From the NCBI RefSeq assembly GCF_001541345.2, contig NZ_LMVL02000003.1, positions 558,001-622,000 of the forward strand: a stretch of DNA of 64,000 bases, given 5' to 3'. Source of the stretch: Gillisella vitis. Its GTDB lineage: Bacteria; Pseudomonadota; Alphaproteobacteria; Rhizobiales; Rhizobiaceae. Shown here in pieces: positions 63,613 through 64,000 of the stretch (its first letter is position 1; every line of letters begins with the position of its first letter). A program made the position numbers and the translations under genes. The notes below the pieces were generated by a model. The model made no database searches. It saw only the letters and a list, made by a program, of their open reading frames with translations, and was not told the origin of the DNA.

Positions 63613-64000
63613 GCGAAGCGTTGCCAGTTGGCGATGTAGTTTTGCGCGGAACGTTTCAGGCCTTCCACGGCCTTGTCATCGAGAGTGCGTATGACGCGGG
63701 CCGGTGAGCCGACAATAAGGGAGTTGTCGGGAAATTCCTTGCCCTCGGTAATCAGCGCATTGGCGCCGATAAGGCAGTTATTGCCGATCCTGGCGCCGTT
63801 CAGAACCGTCGCCCCCATGCCCACCAGCGTGTTGTTGCCCAGAGTGCAGCCGTGAATGATGGCATTGTGGCCGATCGTGCAGCCTTGGCCGATGGTTGCC
63901 GGAAAGCCCATATCAGTGTGAATGGTGACGTTTTCCTGCACATTGGAGCCTGCGCCAATGGTGATCGGCTCATTATCGCCCCGCAGCACCGCACCGAACC
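63573..64000 (-). CDS. Gamma-carbonic-anhydrase family protein, 3' part
   Basis: A left-handed beta-helix protein cut off at its 5' end by the window edge. The frame is open to base 64000 and reads FGAVLRGDNEPITIGAGSNVQENVTIHTD, with the RGD and VQE/HTD segments of the family. Hexapeptide repeats follow (IGHNAIIHGCTLGNNTLVGMGATVLNGARIGNNCLIGANALI), with His ligands in the GHNAIIHG positions. The last dozen or so codons and the TAG stop come from the RIME element, so the C-terminus is atypical. Gamma-class proteins bind metal and some hydrate CO2; activity here is unknown. Confidence 0.9.
   Translation of the reverse strand, partial: FGAVLRGDNEPITIGAGSNVQENVTIHTDMGFPATIGQGCTIGHNAIIHGCTLGNNTLVGMGATVLNGARIGNNCLIGANALITEGKEFPDNSLIVGSPARVIRTLDDKAVEGLKRSAQNYIANWQRFARDCQVHIEPDSL

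Overview
The window looks like a stretch of core chromosome from an alphaproteobacterium of the Rhizobiaceae, closest in feel to Agrobacterium, Allorhizobium or Rhizobium. The reasons are the gene order dusB-ntrB-ntrC-ntrY-ntrX-hfq-hflX, the presence of a phosphatidylcholine synthase gene (pcs), a fused ispDF, two copies of a RIME-type palindromic intergenic repeat, and a perfect CtrA box. The genus is an inference from gene content; no 16S or other marker gene is present. Coding density is high, nearly all genes have recognisable families, and I see no prophage, insertion sequence, integron or CRISPR array.

Layout. 1-4450: end of the pyruvate dehydrogenase cluster (E2 end, lpdA) with lipoyl synthase lipA, a GDSL esterase and two small genes. 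4527-7014: an accessory-looking insert of two tandem P-loop kinase-like genes and an MFS transporter between lipA and ratA. 7257-9436: ratA, cinA/pncC, ispDF. 9602-18982: dusB-ntrBC, ntrYX, hfq, hflX, a nitrogen and RNA regulation block. 19005-21740: a sulfotransferase-like gene, mazG and a deaminase, all on the minus strand. 22015-27047: siroheme and sulfite reduction (cysG, DUF2849, cysI, DUF934) and ferredoxin-NADP reductase. 27165-30637: a non-canonical SDR, an RlpA lipoprotein behind a CtrA box, and a DacF-like protein with degenerate motifs. 30859-36724: tmk-holB, a TauE permease on the other strand, then metG-tatD-MBL hydrolase. 36759-41854: ClC channel, tRNA-Lys, ccdA, ubiH-type hydroxylase, pcs. 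42060-46733: a BMP/Nup-type nucleoside ABC importer with a strong terminator. 46847-52598: glmU, glmS, DUF502 and an exported phytase-like esterase, ending in a bidirectional terminator. 52670-58903: a five-gene ABC importer plus glycerophosphodiester phosphodiesterase operon divergent from a ROK regulator with a candidate operator between them. 58928-63479: a zinc-homeostasis block (CobW-type chaperone, znuA, znuC, znuB, zur) with two identical 17-bp Zur-like palindromes. 63513-end: a RIME copy that runs into the 3' end of a gamma-carbonic-anhydrase gene.

The functional themes are central carbon and lipoate metabolism, nitrogen two-component control, sulfur assimilation, envelope growth and amino-sugar supply, and zinc scavenging. 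The least ordinary items are the Zur-box pair with its regulon, the GDPD/ABC/ROK cluster, the covarying RIME copies (one supplying coding sequence), the DacF-like protein without SxN and KTG, the SDR without YxxxK, and the small duplication at the end of the ClC gene. I did not find a clearly new multi-gene system; the GDPD/ABC/ROK cluster is the best candidate for an uncharacterised transport and catabolic unit.
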